From Affinibrenneria salicis (GTDB lineage: Bacteria > Pseudomonadota > Gammaproteobacteria > Enterobacterales > Enterobacteriaceae), in contig NZ_VYKJ01000008.1 in the NCBI RefSeq assembly GCF_008710095.1, forward strand, positions 181,346 to 245,345: DNA of 64,000 nt, read 5' to 3'. The number at the start of each line of letters is the position of its first letter. The stretch's first letter is position 1. The translations under genes were made by a program, and so were the position numbers. Below, piece after piece: positions 9,626 through 18,770 of this stretch. A model generated the notes under the pieces. That model saw only the letters and a list, made by a program, of their open reading frames with translations. It ran no database searches and had not been told where the DNA came from.

Positions 9626-10387
9626 GTGATACCGGTTGAACGCCATCAACAAATTCTGGCGCTGGTTGCCGAACGCGGCGTCGTCAGCATCAGCGAACTG
9701 ACCGAACGGCTGGGAGTGTCGCATATGACCATCCGGCGCGATATTCAGAAACTGGAACAGCAGGGGAACCTGCTCTCGGTGTCCGGCGGCGTGCGCTCGC
9801 CGGAGCGGCTGGCGACTGAACCGTCCCATCAGGACAAGTCGACGATGTTCAGCCAGCAGAAAGCGGCGATTGGTCAACTGGCCGCTCAGCAGATCCCGCG
9901 CGATAGCTGTATCTATCTGGATGCCGGCACCACCACGCTGGCGCTGGCGCACCAACTGACGGCGCGCGACGATCTGCTGGTGGTGACCAACGATTTTGTC
10001 ATCGCCGCTTTTTTGATCGAGTCCAGCCAGTGCCGCATGATCCACACCGGCGGCACGCTGTGCCGGGAGAACCGCTCCTGCGTGGGGGAATCCGCCGCCG
10101 CCGCCCTGCGCAGTCTGTATATCGATCTGGCGTTTATTTCCGCCTCGTCGTGGAATCTGCGCGGATTATCCACGCCCAACGAAGATAAGGTGGCGGTAAA
10201 GCGCGCAGTGACCGAGGCCAGCCACCGGCGCATTCTGCTCAGCGACAGTTCGAAATACGGCCGCATCGCCACCTGGCTGGCGGCGCCGCTGAACGTGTTC
10301 GACACCATCATTACGGACGAGGGATTGCCGGCGGCGGCGAAAGACGCGCTGGCGAGAACGGGGATCGAACTGCATATTGCCCGCTGA
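9626..10387 (+). CDS. DeoR-family transcriptional regulator (YgbI-like) of the threonate operon
   Basis: Likely repressor of the divergent ltnD operon. I choose the GTG at 9626 (253 aa, starting with the usual IPVERHQQIL) because GGGAGG ends 5 bases upstream; the upstream ATG at 9533 would add 31 residues with no family match. The N-terminal DeoR helix-turn-helix is clear (VSISELTERLGVSHMTIRRD), followed by the sugar-phosphate-binding domain with YLDAGTTTLALA. The inducer is probably a phosphorylated pathway intermediate, as is usual in the family. It is the positional equivalent of E. coli ygbI. Confidence 0.88.
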   Translation: MIPVERHQQILALVAERGVVSISELTERLGVSHMTIRRDIQKLEQQGNLLSVSGGVRSPERLATEPSHQDKSTMFSQQKAAIGQLAAQQIPRDSCIYLDAGTTTLALAHQLTARDDLLVVTNDFVIAAFLIESSQCRMIHTGGTLCRENRSCVGESAAAALRSLYIDLAFISASSWNLRGLSTPNEDKVAVKRAVTEASHRRILLSDSSKYGRIATWLAAPLNVFDTIITDEGLPAAAKDALARTGIELHIAR

Positions 10388-10528
10388 TACGGACCGCGGC
10401 GTGACCGTGCCGTTCGCGGCGTCACGACAAATAACAAGATTCCGTGCGCGATAACGCCACGGCCGGCGCGCCCTTCGTTTAACGCGTAACCGGCGCGGCG
10501 GGCTGAACGATAACGCCTGCCGCCAGCA

Positions 10529-10888
10529 TTACTGATTACATTGATACTGCTGATTCGGGTCGCGTTTAAGACTGGTTTCCGTCAGCCATTGTTTGGTGAA
10601 GTCATCGGCCGGCAGCAATTCATCGCCGTTTTGCGCGACCTTCAGCTTAAATGCACCGTTTGAATAAAGAGTGATGATCCTTTCGTTATCTTTTCCTTCA
10701 ATGACATAGGCCGCCCGGATACCGCTAAACGAGGCTTTCCCCGCCGGGCAAAAGGCGAGTTCTTTGGCTAATGACGTTTTATCCTGATTAACGAATGTCC
10801 CTTCCAGCCATTGCGGCTCACTTGCCATCAGCTGAGATGACAGACCCAGACTTAGCGCGATGGCTAAACATTTACCGAACGATTGCAT
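10529..10888 (-). CDS. Small exported protein of unknown function (119 aa)
   Basis: I do not recognise this protein. It starts with a clear signal peptide (MQSFGKCLAIALSLGLSSQL, cleavage probably after MAS), giving a mature periplasmic protein of about 96 aa with only two cysteines (in AFCPAGK and near the end in QYQCNQ), which could form a disulphide. The body suggests a small beta-rich domain (YVIEGKDNERIITLYSNGAF). A GGGGA ribosome site lies 6 bases upstream. It stands alone between the threonate regulator and ugpB and reads away from ugpB. No function is proposed. Confidence 0.75.
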   Translation of the reverse strand: MQSFGKCLAIALSLGLSSQLMASEPQWLEGTFVNQDKTSLAKELAFCPAGKASFSGIRAAYVIEGKDNERIITLYSNGAFKLKVAQNGDELLPADDFTKQWLTETSLKRDPNQQYQCNQ

Positions 10889-11001
10889 TATTTCCCCTTT
10901 TCTATGCGTTAATTACTTGCCAAAGCACCCCGACGGCCGATGCCGGACGGCGCGCTTTATATTGCCGGCTTCCCGTATCGCCAGGCAACAATTAAGTAAT
11001 G

Positions 11002-11045
11002 CTGTCATTTTTATGTCATTTTTTGGTTATTTCTCTGTCATGTCG
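11002..11045 (+). promoter_or_regulatory. PhoB box (four 11-base repeats) upstream of ugpB
   Basis: Four consecutive 11-base units read CTGTCATTTTT, ATGTCATTTTT, TGGTTATTTCT and CTGTCATGTCG, the 11-base period and CTGTCAT core of a Pho box. The array ends about 74 bases before the ugpB start. In E. coli ugpB is also induced by PhoB under phosphate starvation. The third unit is degenerate. Confidence 0.85.
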
Positions 11046-11118
11046 TCGTGCCATGTTACTTCCCGAATAGCAACGCGTCTGCGAGTGCAGACGTATTCAT
11101 CGGGTTCAGGAGACTGGC

Positions 11119-12438
11119 ATGTTGAATCGTTCAATTGGTAAAACGGCGCTGTGCGCGGCGCTGGCGCTTGGATGCAGCGTACAGGCGCAGGCGGTGACGG
11201 AAATCCCATTCTGGCATTCCATGGAGGGGGAACTGGGTAAAACGGTCGATTCGCTGGCGCAGCGTTTTAACCAATCGAACAGCGACGTTAAAGTGGTGCC
11301 GGTCTACAAAGGCAACTATGAACAGAGTCTGGCGGCCGGCATTGCCGCTTACCGCTCAGGCAAAGCGCCGGCGATTTTACAGGTCTATGAAGTCGGCACC
11401 GCCACTATGATGGCCAGCAAGGCGATCAAACCGGTCTGGCAGGTCTTTGCCGATGCCGGTATTCCTTTCGATGAGTCGATCTTCGTTCCCACCGTTTCCG
11501 GTTATTACACCGATGCCAAGAGCGGGCACCTGTTGTCCCAGCCCTTCAACAGCTCCACCCCGGTGCTGTATTACAACAAGGATGCGTTTAAGAAGGCGGG
11601 TCTGGATCCCGAGCAGCCGCCGGCAACCTGGCAACAACTGGCCGAATACAGCGCGAAGCTGCGCGCCGCCGGCATGACGTGCGGTTACGCCAGCGGCTGG
11701 CAGGGCTGGATCCAGCTGGAAAACTTCAGCGCCTGGCATGCGCTGCCGTTCGCCACGAAGAATAACGGCTTCGACGGCACGGATGCGGTGCTGGAATTCA
11801 ATAAACCGACGCAGGTGAAACATATTCAGCTGCTGGCCGACATGAATAAGAAAGGGGATTTCACCTATTTCGGCCGCAAGGATGAATCGACCGCCAAATT
11901 CTATAACGGCGACTGCGCCATCACGACCGCCTCTTCCGGTTCGCTGGCCGATATCCGCCAGTACGCCAAATTCAACTTCGGCGTCGGCATGATACCTTAC
12001 GATGCGGACGTAAAAGACGCGCCGCAGAACGCCAGTATCGGCGGCGCCAGCCTGTGGGTGATGGGCGGCAAGGACGAGGCCATCTACAAAGGCGTGGCGC
12101 AATTTATGCAGTTCCTCTCGCGACCGGAAATCGCCGCCGAGTGGCATCAGAAAACCGGCTATCTGCCGATCACCAGCGCCGCTTATGATCTGACCCGCCA
12201 ACAGGGCTTTTATGACAAAAACCCCGGCACGGATATCGCCATTCGTCAGATGCTGAATAAGCCGCCGCTGCCCTACACCAAAGGCCTGCGTCTCGGCAAT
12301 ATGTTGCAGATCCGCACAGTGGTGGATGAGGAACTGGAAGGCGTCTGGTCCGGCAAGAAAACGCCGCAACAGGCGCTGGATCAGGCGGTTGCCCGCGGCA
12401 ACGCCCTGCTGCGCCGCTTCGAGCAGTCTGTTCGCTAA
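11119..12438 (+). CDS. ugpB: UgpB, periplasmic glycerol-3-phosphate-binding protein
   Basis: Solute-binding protein of the Ugp ABC importer for sn-glycerol-3-phosphate and glycerophosphodiesters. It is 439 aa with a signal peptide ending near VQAQA. Characteristic UgpB stretches are present ([37 protein letters not shown]). The start at 11119 has AGGAG 7 bases upstream. It is the first gene of ugpBAECQ, behind a PhoB box. A GC-rich hairpin directly after the gene probably raises its mRNA level relative to the permease genes. Confidence 0.97.
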   Translation: MLNRSIGKTALCAALALGCSVQAQAVTEIPFWHSMEGELGKTVDSLAQRFNQSNSDVKVVPVYKGNYEQSLAAGIAAYRSGKAPAILQVYEVGTATMMASKAIKPVWQVFADAGIPFDESIFVPTVSGYYTDAKSGHLLSQPFNSSTPVLYYNKDAFKKAGLDPEQPPATWQQLAEYSAKLRAAGMTCGYASGWQGWIQLENFSAWHALPFATKNNGFDGTDAVLEFNKPTQVKHIQLLADMNKKGDFTYFGRKDESTAKFYNGDCAITTASSGSLADIRQYAKFNFGVGMIPYDADVKDAPQNASIGGASLWVMGGKDEAIYKGVAQFMQFLSRPEIAAEWHQKTGYLPITSAAYDLTRQQGFYDKNPGTDIAIRQMLNKPPLPYTKGLRLGNMLQIRTVVDEELEGVWSGKKTPQQALDQAVARGNALLRRFEQSVR

Positions 12439-12445
12439 CCCTCTG

Positions 12446-12467
12446 CGGGCCGGAGGGATCCGGCCCG
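12446..12467 (+). terminator. Intercistronic hairpin between ugpB and ugpA
   Basis: An 8-bp GC stem (CGGGCCGG / CCGGCCCG) with a 6-base loop and no strong T-run lies between the binding-protein gene and the first permease gene. This is the usual place for a structure that protects the upstream message and lets only part of transcription through. Role inferred. Confidence 0.45.
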
Positions 12468-12488
12468 TCTTGTCGGACGATTTCACGC

Positions 12489-13376
12489 ATGACCCCTTCA
12501 CACACTGTCTTTCACAACCGCTGGCTGCCCTGGCTGCTGGTGTTGCCGCAGGTGTTGATTACGCTTATTTTCTTCATCTGGCCGGCGGGCGCCGCCCTGT
12601 GGTACTCGGTACAGAGCGTCGACCCCTTCGGTTTGTCCAGCCAGTTTGTCGGTCTGGTCAATTTCGTTCAGCTTTTTCATGATGAGTATTACCTCGCCTC
12701 ATTTTCCACCACGCTGATTTTCAGTTTTCTGGTGGCAGGCTGCGGCCTGTTAATTTCTTTGTTTCTGGCGGCGCTGGTGGACTATGTCCTGCGCTTTAGC
12801 CGCCTGTATCAGACGCTGCTGATCCTGCCCTACGCGGTGGCGCCGGCGGTGGCCGCCGTGCTGTGGATGTTTTTATTCAGCCCGGGCATGGGGCTGATCA
12901 GCCATTTCCTGGTGCGGCTGGGTTATAACTGGAACCACGCGCAGCACAGCGGACAGGCGATGTTTCTGGTGGTTCTGGCTGCGGTCTGGCAGCAGGTCAG
13001 CTATAACTTTCTGTTTTTTCTGGCGGCGCTGCAGTCTATTCCCCGCTCGCTGATCGAAGCGGCGGCGATCGACGGCGCCGGTCCGGTGCGTCGTTTCTTC
13101 AACCTGGTCTTGCCGCTGATTTCGCCGGTGAGCTTTTTCCTGCTGGTGGTTAATCTGGTGTACGCCTTTTTCGACACCTTTCCGATTATCGACGCGGCGA
13201 CGGCCGGCGGGCCGGTGCAATCCACGACCACGCTGATCTACAAGATTTACCGCGAAGGGTTCGCCGGTCTGGATCTGGCCAGTTCGGCCGCTCAGTCGGT
13301 CGTGCTGATGCTGCTGGTGATCGGTCTTACCGTGATTCAGTTCCGCTTTGTTGAACGCAAGGTACGCTATCAATGA
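12489..13376 (+). CDS. ugpA: UgpA, glycerol-3-phosphate ABC permease
   Basis: One of two inner-membrane permeases of the Ugp importer. It is 295 aa with six predicted spans. The EAA loop that docks the ATPase UgpC is seen as [22 protein letters not shown]. The C-terminus overlaps ugpE (ATGA at 13373). The order ugpB-ugpA-ugpE-ugpC-ugpQ is the standard enterobacterial arrangement. Confidence 0.96.
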   Translation: MTPSHTVFHNRWLPWLLVLPQVLITLIFFIWPAGAALWYSVQSVDPFGLSSQFVGLVNFVQLFHDEYYLASFSTTLIFSFLVAGCGLLISLFLAALVDYVLRFSRLYQTLLILPYAVAPAVAAVLWMFLFSPGMGLISHFLVRLGYNWNHAQHSGQAMFLVVLAAVWQQVSYNFLFFLAALQSIPRSLIEAAAIDGAGPVRRFFNLVLPLISPVSFFLLVVNLVYAFFDTFPIIDAATAGGPVQSTTTLIYKIYREGFAGLDLASSAAQSVVLMLLVIGLTVIQFRFVERKVRYQ

Positions 13377-14218
13377 TTGAGAATCGTCGCGGGCTGGATA
13401 TTTTCAGCCATCTGATGCTGCTGGCGGGCGTACTGACGGTGTTGTTCCCCTTGTACGTCGCCTTTGTGGCCGCCACGCTGGACGACCAGCAGATCTTCCA
13501 GGTGCCGATGACGCTGATCCCCGGCGGTCATCTGTGGGACAACCTGAGCACCATCTGGCGGCACGGGATGGGAAGAAACAGCGCACCGTTCAGCCTGATG
13601 CTGCTCAACAGTTTCATTATGGCGTTGACCATCACCGTCGGTAAGATTGGCGTTTCGCTGCTTTCCGCCTACGCCATCGTTTATTTCCGTTTTCCGCTGC
13701 GCAATCTGGTGTTCTGGCTGATCTTCCTGACGCTGATGCTGCCGGTGGAGGTGCGTATCTTTCCGACGGTAGACGTGATCGCCCGGCTCGATATGCTGGA
13801 CAGCTACTCCGGGTTGACTCTGCCGTTGATGGCGTCGGCCACGGCCACCTTTCTGTTCCGGCAGTTTTTTATGACCCTGCCGGCGGAACTGCTGGAGGCG
13901 GCGCGTATCGACGGTGCCGGCCCCATCCGTTTTCTGCGCGATATTCTGCTGCCGCTTTCGAAGACCAATCTGGCGGCGCTGTTCGTGATTACCTTTATCT
14001 ATGGCTGGAACCAGTATTTGTGGCCGCTGTTGATTATCAACGACGTCGATCTCGGCACCGCGGTGGCGGGTATTCGCGGCATGATCGTCAGCAGCGAGGG
14101 CACCACGATGTGGAATCAGGTGATGGCCGCCATGTTGATGACCATGCTGCCGCCGCTGCTGGTCGTTTTGTTGATGCAGCGCTGGTTCGTACGCGGCCTG
14201 GTGGAAAGTGAGAAATAA
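13373..14218 (+). CDS. ugpE: UgpE, glycerol-3-phosphate ABC permease
   Basis: Second permease subunit, 281 aa, pairing with UgpA. It has six hydrophobic spans and the EAA motif [20 protein letters not shown]. The start overlaps the ugpA stop by 4 bases. ugpC begins 3 bases after its stop, so the four transport genes form one coupled transcript. Confidence 0.96.
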   Translation: MIENRRGLDIFSHLMLLAGVLTVLFPLYVAFVAATLDDQQIFQVPMTLIPGGHLWDNLSTIWRHGMGRNSAPFSLMLLNSFIMALTITVGKIGVSLLSAYAIVYFRFPLRNLVFWLIFLTLMLPVEVRIFPTVDVIARLDMLDSYSGLTLPLMASATATFLFRQFFMTLPAELLEAARIDGAGPIRFLRDILLPLSKTNLAALFVITFIYGWNQYLWPLLIINDVDLGTAVAGIRGMIVSSEGTTMWNQVMAAMLMTMLPPLLVVLLMQRWFVRGLVESEK

Positions 14219-14221
14219 ATT

Positions 14222-15295
14222 ATGGCAGGGCTAAAATTTCAGGCCGTCACCAAATCCTATGACGGTAAACAGCGCATTATTCAGCCGTTCGATCTGGATA
14301 TCGCGGACGGCGAATTCGTGGTGATGGTCGGGCCGTCCGGCTGCGGCAAATCGACGCTGTTGCGTATGGTTGCCGGACTTGAACGGGTGACCAGCGGCGA
14401 TATTTATATTGATGACCGGCGCGTGACCAATCTGGAACCGAAAGATCGCGGCATCGCCATGGTGTTCCAGAACTATGCGCTTTATCCCCACATGAGCGTA
14501 TACGATAATATGGCCTACGGGCTGAAGCTCCGTGGTTTCGGTAAGGCGCAGATCCGCAAGCAGGTGGAAGAGGTAGCGCAAATTCTCGAACTGGGCGCGC
14601 TGCTGCAGCGCAAACCGCGCGAACTGTCCGGCGGCCAGCGCCAGCGTGTCGCGATGGGACGCGCCATCGTGCGCGAACCGGCGGTATTCCTGTTCGACGA
14701 GCCGTTATCCAATCTGGACGCCAGGCTGCGCGTCCAGATGCGGCTAGAACTGCAGCAACTGCACCGCCGGCTGAATACCACCAGCCTGTATGTGACGCAC
14801 GATCAGGTGGAAGCCATGACGCTGGCCCAGCGGGTGATAGTGATGAACAAGGGCGTGGCCGAACAGATCGGCGAGCCGGCGCAAATCTATCAGCGCCCGG
14901 CCTCGCTGTTCGTCGCCAGCTTTATTGGCTCGCCGGCGATGAACCTGTGGCCGGGCAGGCTTGACGCCAGCGGCCGCACGCTAATACTGAACGACCAGTT
15001 ATCGCTGCCGCTGCCCGCGGCAAAACCGCAATGGGGCGGACGCGACGTGACGCTGGGCATCCGGCCGGAACATATTGTCACCACGACCGATCCGCAGGCC
15101 GGACCGACGCTGGTCGTGGATACGCTCGAGCTGCTGGGCGCCGATAATCTGGCGCACGGACGCTGGGGGCGGCACAATGTGATTGTGCGCCTGTCGCATG
15201 AGCACTGTCCGGCGATAGGTTCGGTTTTGGGACTGCATCTGCCCGCCGGAGCGTGGCACTTTTTTGATTCGCAGAGCGGATTACGGATGGAATGA
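14222..15295 (+). CDS. ugpC: UgpC, glycerol-3-phosphate ABC transporter ATPase
   Basis: A MalK-type cytoplasmic ATPase energising UgpAE, 357 aa. It has Walker [10 protein letters not shown], signature [12 protein letters not shown], Walker [13 protein letters not shown] and the switch histidine in YVTHDQVEA. The C-terminal ~120 residues form the TOBE/regulatory domain (TLGIRPEHI). The stop overlaps the ugpQ start. In E. coli this subunit is inhibited by internal phosphate; conservation suggests the same here. Confidence 0.96.
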   Translation: MAGLKFQAVTKSYDGKQRIIQPFDLDIADGEFVVMVGPSGCGKSTLLRMVAGLERVTSGDIYIDDRRVTNLEPKDRGIAMVFQNYALYPHMSVYDNMAYGLKLRGFGKAQIRKQVEEVAQILELGALLQRKPRELSGGQRQRVAMGRAIVREPAVFLFDEPLSNLDARLRVQMRLELQQLHRRLNTTSLYVTHDQVEAMTLAQRVIVMNKGVAEQIGEPAQIYQRPASLFVASFIGSPAMNLWPGRLDASGRTLILNDQLSLPLPAAKPQWGGRDVTLGIRPEHIVTTTDPQAGPTLVVDTLELLGADNLAHGRWGRHNVIVRLSHEHCPAIGSVLGLHLPAGAWHFFDSQSGLRME

Positions 15296-16044
15296 TGATG
15301 ACTCGCTGGCCTTACCCGGCCATCGTCGCGCACCGCGGCGGCGGCGCGCTGGCGCCGGAAAACACGCTGGCCGCCATTGATACCGGGGCGCGTTACGGCC
15401 ATAAAATGATTGAGTTCGACGTTAAGCTATCGCGCGACGGGCAGCTTTTTCTGCTGCATGACGACACCCTTGAGCGCACCAGCAACGGTCGCGGTATTGC
15501 CGGCGATCTGCCGTGGAGCCAGCTGGCCACGCTGGACGCCGGCAGTTGGTTCGGCGAGCCGTTTCGCGGCGAACCGCTGGCGCGACTGGAGCAGGTGGCC
15601 GCGCGCTGCGCGCGCTATGGCATGGCGGCCAATATCGAAATTAAGCCGACCACCGGCGCGGAGAGCGTGACGGGCACGGCGACCGCGCTGGCGGCGCGCG
15701 CGCTGTGGCAGGGGCGGCCGGTGGCGCCGCTGCTTTCGTCGTTTTCGGTCGACGCGCTGGCCGCGGCGCAGCAGGCGGTTCCCGCGCTGCCGCGCGGGTT
15801 GTTGCTGGACGCATGGCGCGCCGACTGGCAGCCGTTGACTCAGGCGCTGGGCTGCGTGTCGCTCCATCTGAACCACCGTCTGCTGAACGCCGAACGGGTG
15901 GCGCAGCTGAAGGCGGCCGGGCTGCGCATTTTGGTGTACACCGTCAATCAACCTGAGCGGGCGCGCACATTACTGACATGGGGCGTTGACTGTATCTGCA
16001 CCGACCGGATAGATTTAATCGGGGCGGATTTTGCGGCCGGCTGA
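15292..16044 (+). CDS. ugpQ: UgpQ, cytoplasmic glycerophosphodiester phosphodiesterase
   Basis: Hydrolyses glycerophosphodiesters taken up by Ugp into sn-glycerol-3-phosphate and an alcohol. It is 250 aa and has no signal peptide, so it is cytoplasmic, unlike GlpQ. GDPD motifs are present: [13 protein letters not shown] at the N-terminus, [10 protein letters not shown] (metal-binding E and D) and [10 protein letters not shown]. Three consecutive ATG codons at 15292-15300 make the exact start uncertain by up to two residues; the first overlaps the ugpC stop. Confidence 0.96.
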   Translation: MMMTRWPYPAIVAHRGGGALAPENTLAAIDTGARYGHKMIEFDVKLSRDGQLFLLHDDTLERTSNGRGIAGDLPWSQLATLDAGSWFGEPFRGEPLARLEQVAARCARYGMAANIEIKPTTGAESVTGTATALAARALWQGRPVAPLLSSFSVDALAAAQQAVPALPRGLLLDAWRADWQPLTQALGCVSLHLNHRLLNAERVAQLKAAGLRILVYTVNQPERARTLLTWGVDCICTDRIDLIGADFAAG

Positions 16045-16096
16045 GATGCGCCCGTAAGCTGATTATGGCGTGGTGCCGGTTTATTAAGGACATGCG

Positions 16097-17053
16097 ATGC
16101 CCGCCTTTGTGCTTTCGCTCTGGCACCAGATCCTGTTGTCATCACCGCTGTTTATTTTGATTATCCTCGGCTACTGCCTGATTCGTTACGGCAAGTGGCC
16201 GACGGCCATGACTGACGCCCTGACGCGCTTTGTCTTTTCGCTGGCGCTGCCCGCCATGCTGTTTCGCATGATGTGTGATTTTTCCCGCCGTCCGGCGGTG
16301 GATGCCCGTTTGCTGATCGCCTTTTTCGGCAGCTGTCTGATCGTTTTTATTCTGGGGCGGCTAATGGCGCGCAAGCTTTTTCAGCTTGACGACGTATCCG
16401 GCTCGGTATTCGCGCTGGGCGGCATTTTCTCGAACAATGTGATGCTCGGCCTGCCGATCGCCACCATGATGCTGGGACCGGCGTCGCTCCCCTCCGTGGC
16501 GCTGATCGTGGTGTTTAACGGCCTGATTCTGTGGACGCTGGTGACGGTGTCGGTAGAGTGGGCGCGCAACGGCAGCCTGTCGCTGAACGGCTTTACCCGC
16601 ACGGCGCTCGGCGTGCTGAAAAATCCGCTGATTATCGGCATTCTTTCCGGGACGGCGTTCAGCTTTACCGGGTTGACGCTGCCGACCTTTGTCGACCAGC
16701 CGATCAATATGCTGGGGCAAATCGCCGTACCGCTATCGCTGGTGGCGCTCGGCATGGGACTGGCGGAATACCGTATTCGCGACGGCTGGCGCATCAGCTG
16801 CGCCATCTGCGCGATGAAGCTGCTGGTGCAGCCGCTGGTGGTATGGCTGCTGGCGGTGGCGCTCGGCCTGCCCGAAATGGAGACCCGGGCGGTGGTTCTG
16901 CTCGGTTCAATGGCGGTTGGAGTTAATATTTACCTGATGTCGCGCCAGTTCAGCGTGCTGGGCGGGCCGATCGCCGCCAGCCTGGTGATGTCGACCGCGC
17001 TGGCGGCGATTACCACGCCGCTGATCCTGACGCTGATGGGCGTGCGGATCTAA
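16097..17053 (+). CDS. AEC-family (auxin efflux carrier) permease, MdcF-like
   Basis: An inner-membrane permease of the AEC family, 318 aa, with about ten spans. The family pattern is seen in the N-terminal LILGYCLIRYG, the middle GGIFSNNVMLGLPIA and the C-terminal helices around IYLMSRQF. Members move dicarboxylates such as malonate or malate. The substrate here is unknown, and no malonate-decarboxylase genes are nearby. AAGGA lies 6 bases before the ATG. It lies between ugpQ and the yhhA-like gene, which are adjacent in E. coli, so it looks like an insertion into that neighbourhood. Confidence 0.85.
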   Translation: MPAFVLSLWHQILLSSPLFILIILGYCLIRYGKWPTAMTDALTRFVFSLALPAMLFRMMCDFSRRPAVDARLLIAFFGSCLIVFILGRLMARKLFQLDDVSGSVFALGGIFSNNVMLGLPIATMMLGPASLPSVALIVVFNGLILWTLVTVSVEWARNGSLSLNGFTRTALGVLKNPLIIGILSGTAFSFTGLTLPTFVDQPINMLGQIAVPLSLVALGMGLAEYRIRDGWRISCAICAMKLLVQPLVVWLLAVALGLPEMETRAVVLLGSMAVGVNIYLMSRQFSVLGGPIAASLVMSTALAAITTPLILTLMGVRI

Positions 17054-17080
17054 CGCCGCATGCCGCCGACGCGCTCTGCG

Positions 17081-17365
17081 CTACTGGCGCGGCGTTGTCG
17101 TTTGATTCTGCTGCGAGCGCTGTAGATCGCGCTGTAACTGCGACTGTAATTGTTGTTGCTGCTGGCGTTGCGTGTTCTGCATCTGCTGGTTCAGACTCTG
17201 TTTCTGGATCTGCTGATTCTGCTGCATTTTTTGCTGTAGCTGTTTCTGGCTGCTGATGCCGTTTTCAAACTGCTGCTGCTGCGTGGGGGCCGGCGTGGTG
17301 CCGGCCTGAACCGTCCCTGCCAGCAGCGCGCTCAGTCCCAGCATTAACCCGATCGAATATTTCAT
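17081..17365 (-). CDS. yhhA: Small glutamine-rich exported protein, YhhA-like (DUF2756)
   Basis: A 94-aa protein with a signal peptide (cleavage near VQAG) and a mature part dominated by Gln, Met/Leu, Ser and Asn, likely a single polar helix. E. coli YhhA, next to ugpQ, is also a short secreted Gln-rich protein, and the position close to ugpQ supports orthology. Composition bias makes similarity alone weak evidence. Function unknown. Confidence 0.6.
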   Translation of the reverse strand: MKYSIGLMLGLSALLAGTVQAGTTPAPTQQQQFENGISSQKQLQQKMQQNQQIQKQSLNQQMQNTQRQQQQQLQSQLQRDLQRSQQNQTTTPRQ

Positions 17366-17508
17366 GCTCTCTCTCCCGACGTTTATTTAAGTTTAGGCGC
17401 TGCGGCGTAAAACATCCCGCGTTCGCCGCACAGTATGCTCATCTTTTAGAGCGGTGCGGCGTAATGTTATATACTGGCGGCAATATATTAGTCTGCCGAA
17501 GTAATACT

Positions 17509-17973
17509 ATGTTCCATATCGCGCTTTATGAGCCGCAGATCGCCCCCAATACCGGTAATATCATTCGCCTCGCCGCCAATAATGGCTGCGCGCTCCATCT
17601 GATCGAACCGCTGGGTTTTGATTTCGCCGAGAAGAAACTGCGGCGCGCCGGGCTGGATTATCACGATCTGGCCAGCGTCAGCCGGCACAAAAATTATCAG
17701 GAATTCCTGCAGGCCGTCGCCGGGCAGCGCATTTTCGCCTGCACCACCAAAGGCAGCCGGCCATATGACCAGCCGGTCTACCAGCCGGGCGACGTGCTGC
17801 TGTTCGGTTCCGAAACCGCCGGGCTGCCGGATGCGATCCGCTACGGGTTTGCGGCGGATTTCCGCATCCGCATTCCAATGGAGCCGCAGTGCCGCAGCCT
17901 GAACCTGTCGAACGCAGTGGCGATTATCAGCTATGAAGCGTGGCGCCAGAACGGCTTTGGCGGCCGCCGTTAG
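17509..17973 (+). CDS. trmL: TrmL, tRNA (cytidine/uridine-34-2'-O)-methyltransferase
   Basis: A SPOUT-class enzyme that 2'-O-methylates the wobble base of two tRNA-Leu isoacceptors using SAM. The start is set at 17509 (154 aa, [20 protein letters not shown]) to match the family; the frame is open upstream to 17464. The knot motifs [12 protein letters not shown], the basic [16 protein letters not shown] and the N-terminal [14 protein letters not shown] are present. It converges with the DUF3142 gene, overlapping it by 4 bases. Confidence 0.95.
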   Translation: MFHIALYEPQIAPNTGNIIRLAANNGCALHLIEPLGFDFAEKKLRRAGLDYHDLASVSRHKNYQEFLQAVAGQRIFACTTKGSRPYDQPVYQPGDVLLFGSETAGLPDAIRYGFAADFRIRIPMEPQCRSLNLSNAVAIISYEAWRQNGFGGRR

Positions 17974-18770
17974 CGATGCCCGGCGGCCGGAGCCATAGCG
18001 CCGGCCGCTTGCGCGCCGTTCGACGCCGCCTGCTCGCGCCTGCCCGGCGCCGCGGCGTTGAGCAGAAAGACCACCTCGCCCCGATACCAGGGAGAGGCGC
18101 TCAGGCGTTGCTGCCATCGCCTATCCCAGCGCCCGTTCTGCACCAGTCCGATGCGGAACGGCACGGTGAGTTTCAGCAGCGCCGGCAGGTATTCATCATA
18201 GCGAGTGATGGTGCTGCGGCCCTGATAAGTCTGGATTACCAGTTCGTCCACCACGTTGTTCAGACGATTAAGCTGGGCGACATCGCCCGTTTTGGCCCAG
18301 TCGAGCAGTCCGGTAATGCTGAGTTTACAGTCGGCGGGCAGGCGCCGGCGCAACTGTTGCAAAAAGGCGACATAGCGCGCCAGACCATAGCTTCTGGCGT
18401 CAAAATCGATCTGGATGCCCTCTACGTGATTGCCGTGCCGGATCCAGCTGCGCCGCTGGCTCAGCAGGCGGTTGAGCTGACGGTCGGAAAATTCCAGCGT
18501 GGTTATGCGGTAAGACAGCCAGACGTTTGCCACGCGCAGCCGGCTGGCGGGCAGCCCCTGGCGCAGAAAAACGCCCTTGCCCTGGCGGCGGGCAATCTCC
18601 CCCTGATGCAGGTACAGCGTGCTTGCCTGGTGCAACACGGGCTGCGGCCTTACCGCCGCCCACAGCCAGTAAGCCCGGTAGTGGGCCGCTTCCACCCGCG
18701 TCGTCGGTTCGCTGGCGCCGAGTGGCAGATTGATCGCCAGCAGCGCGCCCGCCAGCAGGGCGCGGATCAC
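17970..18770 (-). CDS. DUF3142-type exported protein
   Basis: Resembles DUF3142 proteins, a family without assigned function that may have a glycoside-hydrolase-like barrel ([21 protein letters not shown] followed by ITGLLDWA). I prefer the GTG at 18770 (266 aa): it overlaps the upstream stop as GTGA and begins directly with a signal sequence ([18 protein letters not shown]). A GTG at 18797 is also possible. It forms a translationally coupled pair with the 720-aa gene and follows cpxRA in the same direction. The acidic QIDFDA motif could bind a metal or sugar; this is a guess. Confidence 0.75.
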   Translation of the reverse strand: MIRALLAGALLAINLPLGASEPTTRVEAAHYRAYWLWAAVRPQPVLHQASTLYLHQGEIARRQGKGVFLRQGLPASRLRVANVWLSYRITTLEFSDRQLNRLLSQRRSWIRHGNHVEGIQIDFDARSYGLARYVAFLQQLRRRLPADCKLSITGLLDWAKTGDVAQLNRLNNVVDELVIQTYQGRSTITRYDEYLPALLKLTVPFRIGLVQNGRWDRRWQQRLSASPWYRGEVVFLLNAAAPGRREQAASNGAQAAGAMAPAAGHR

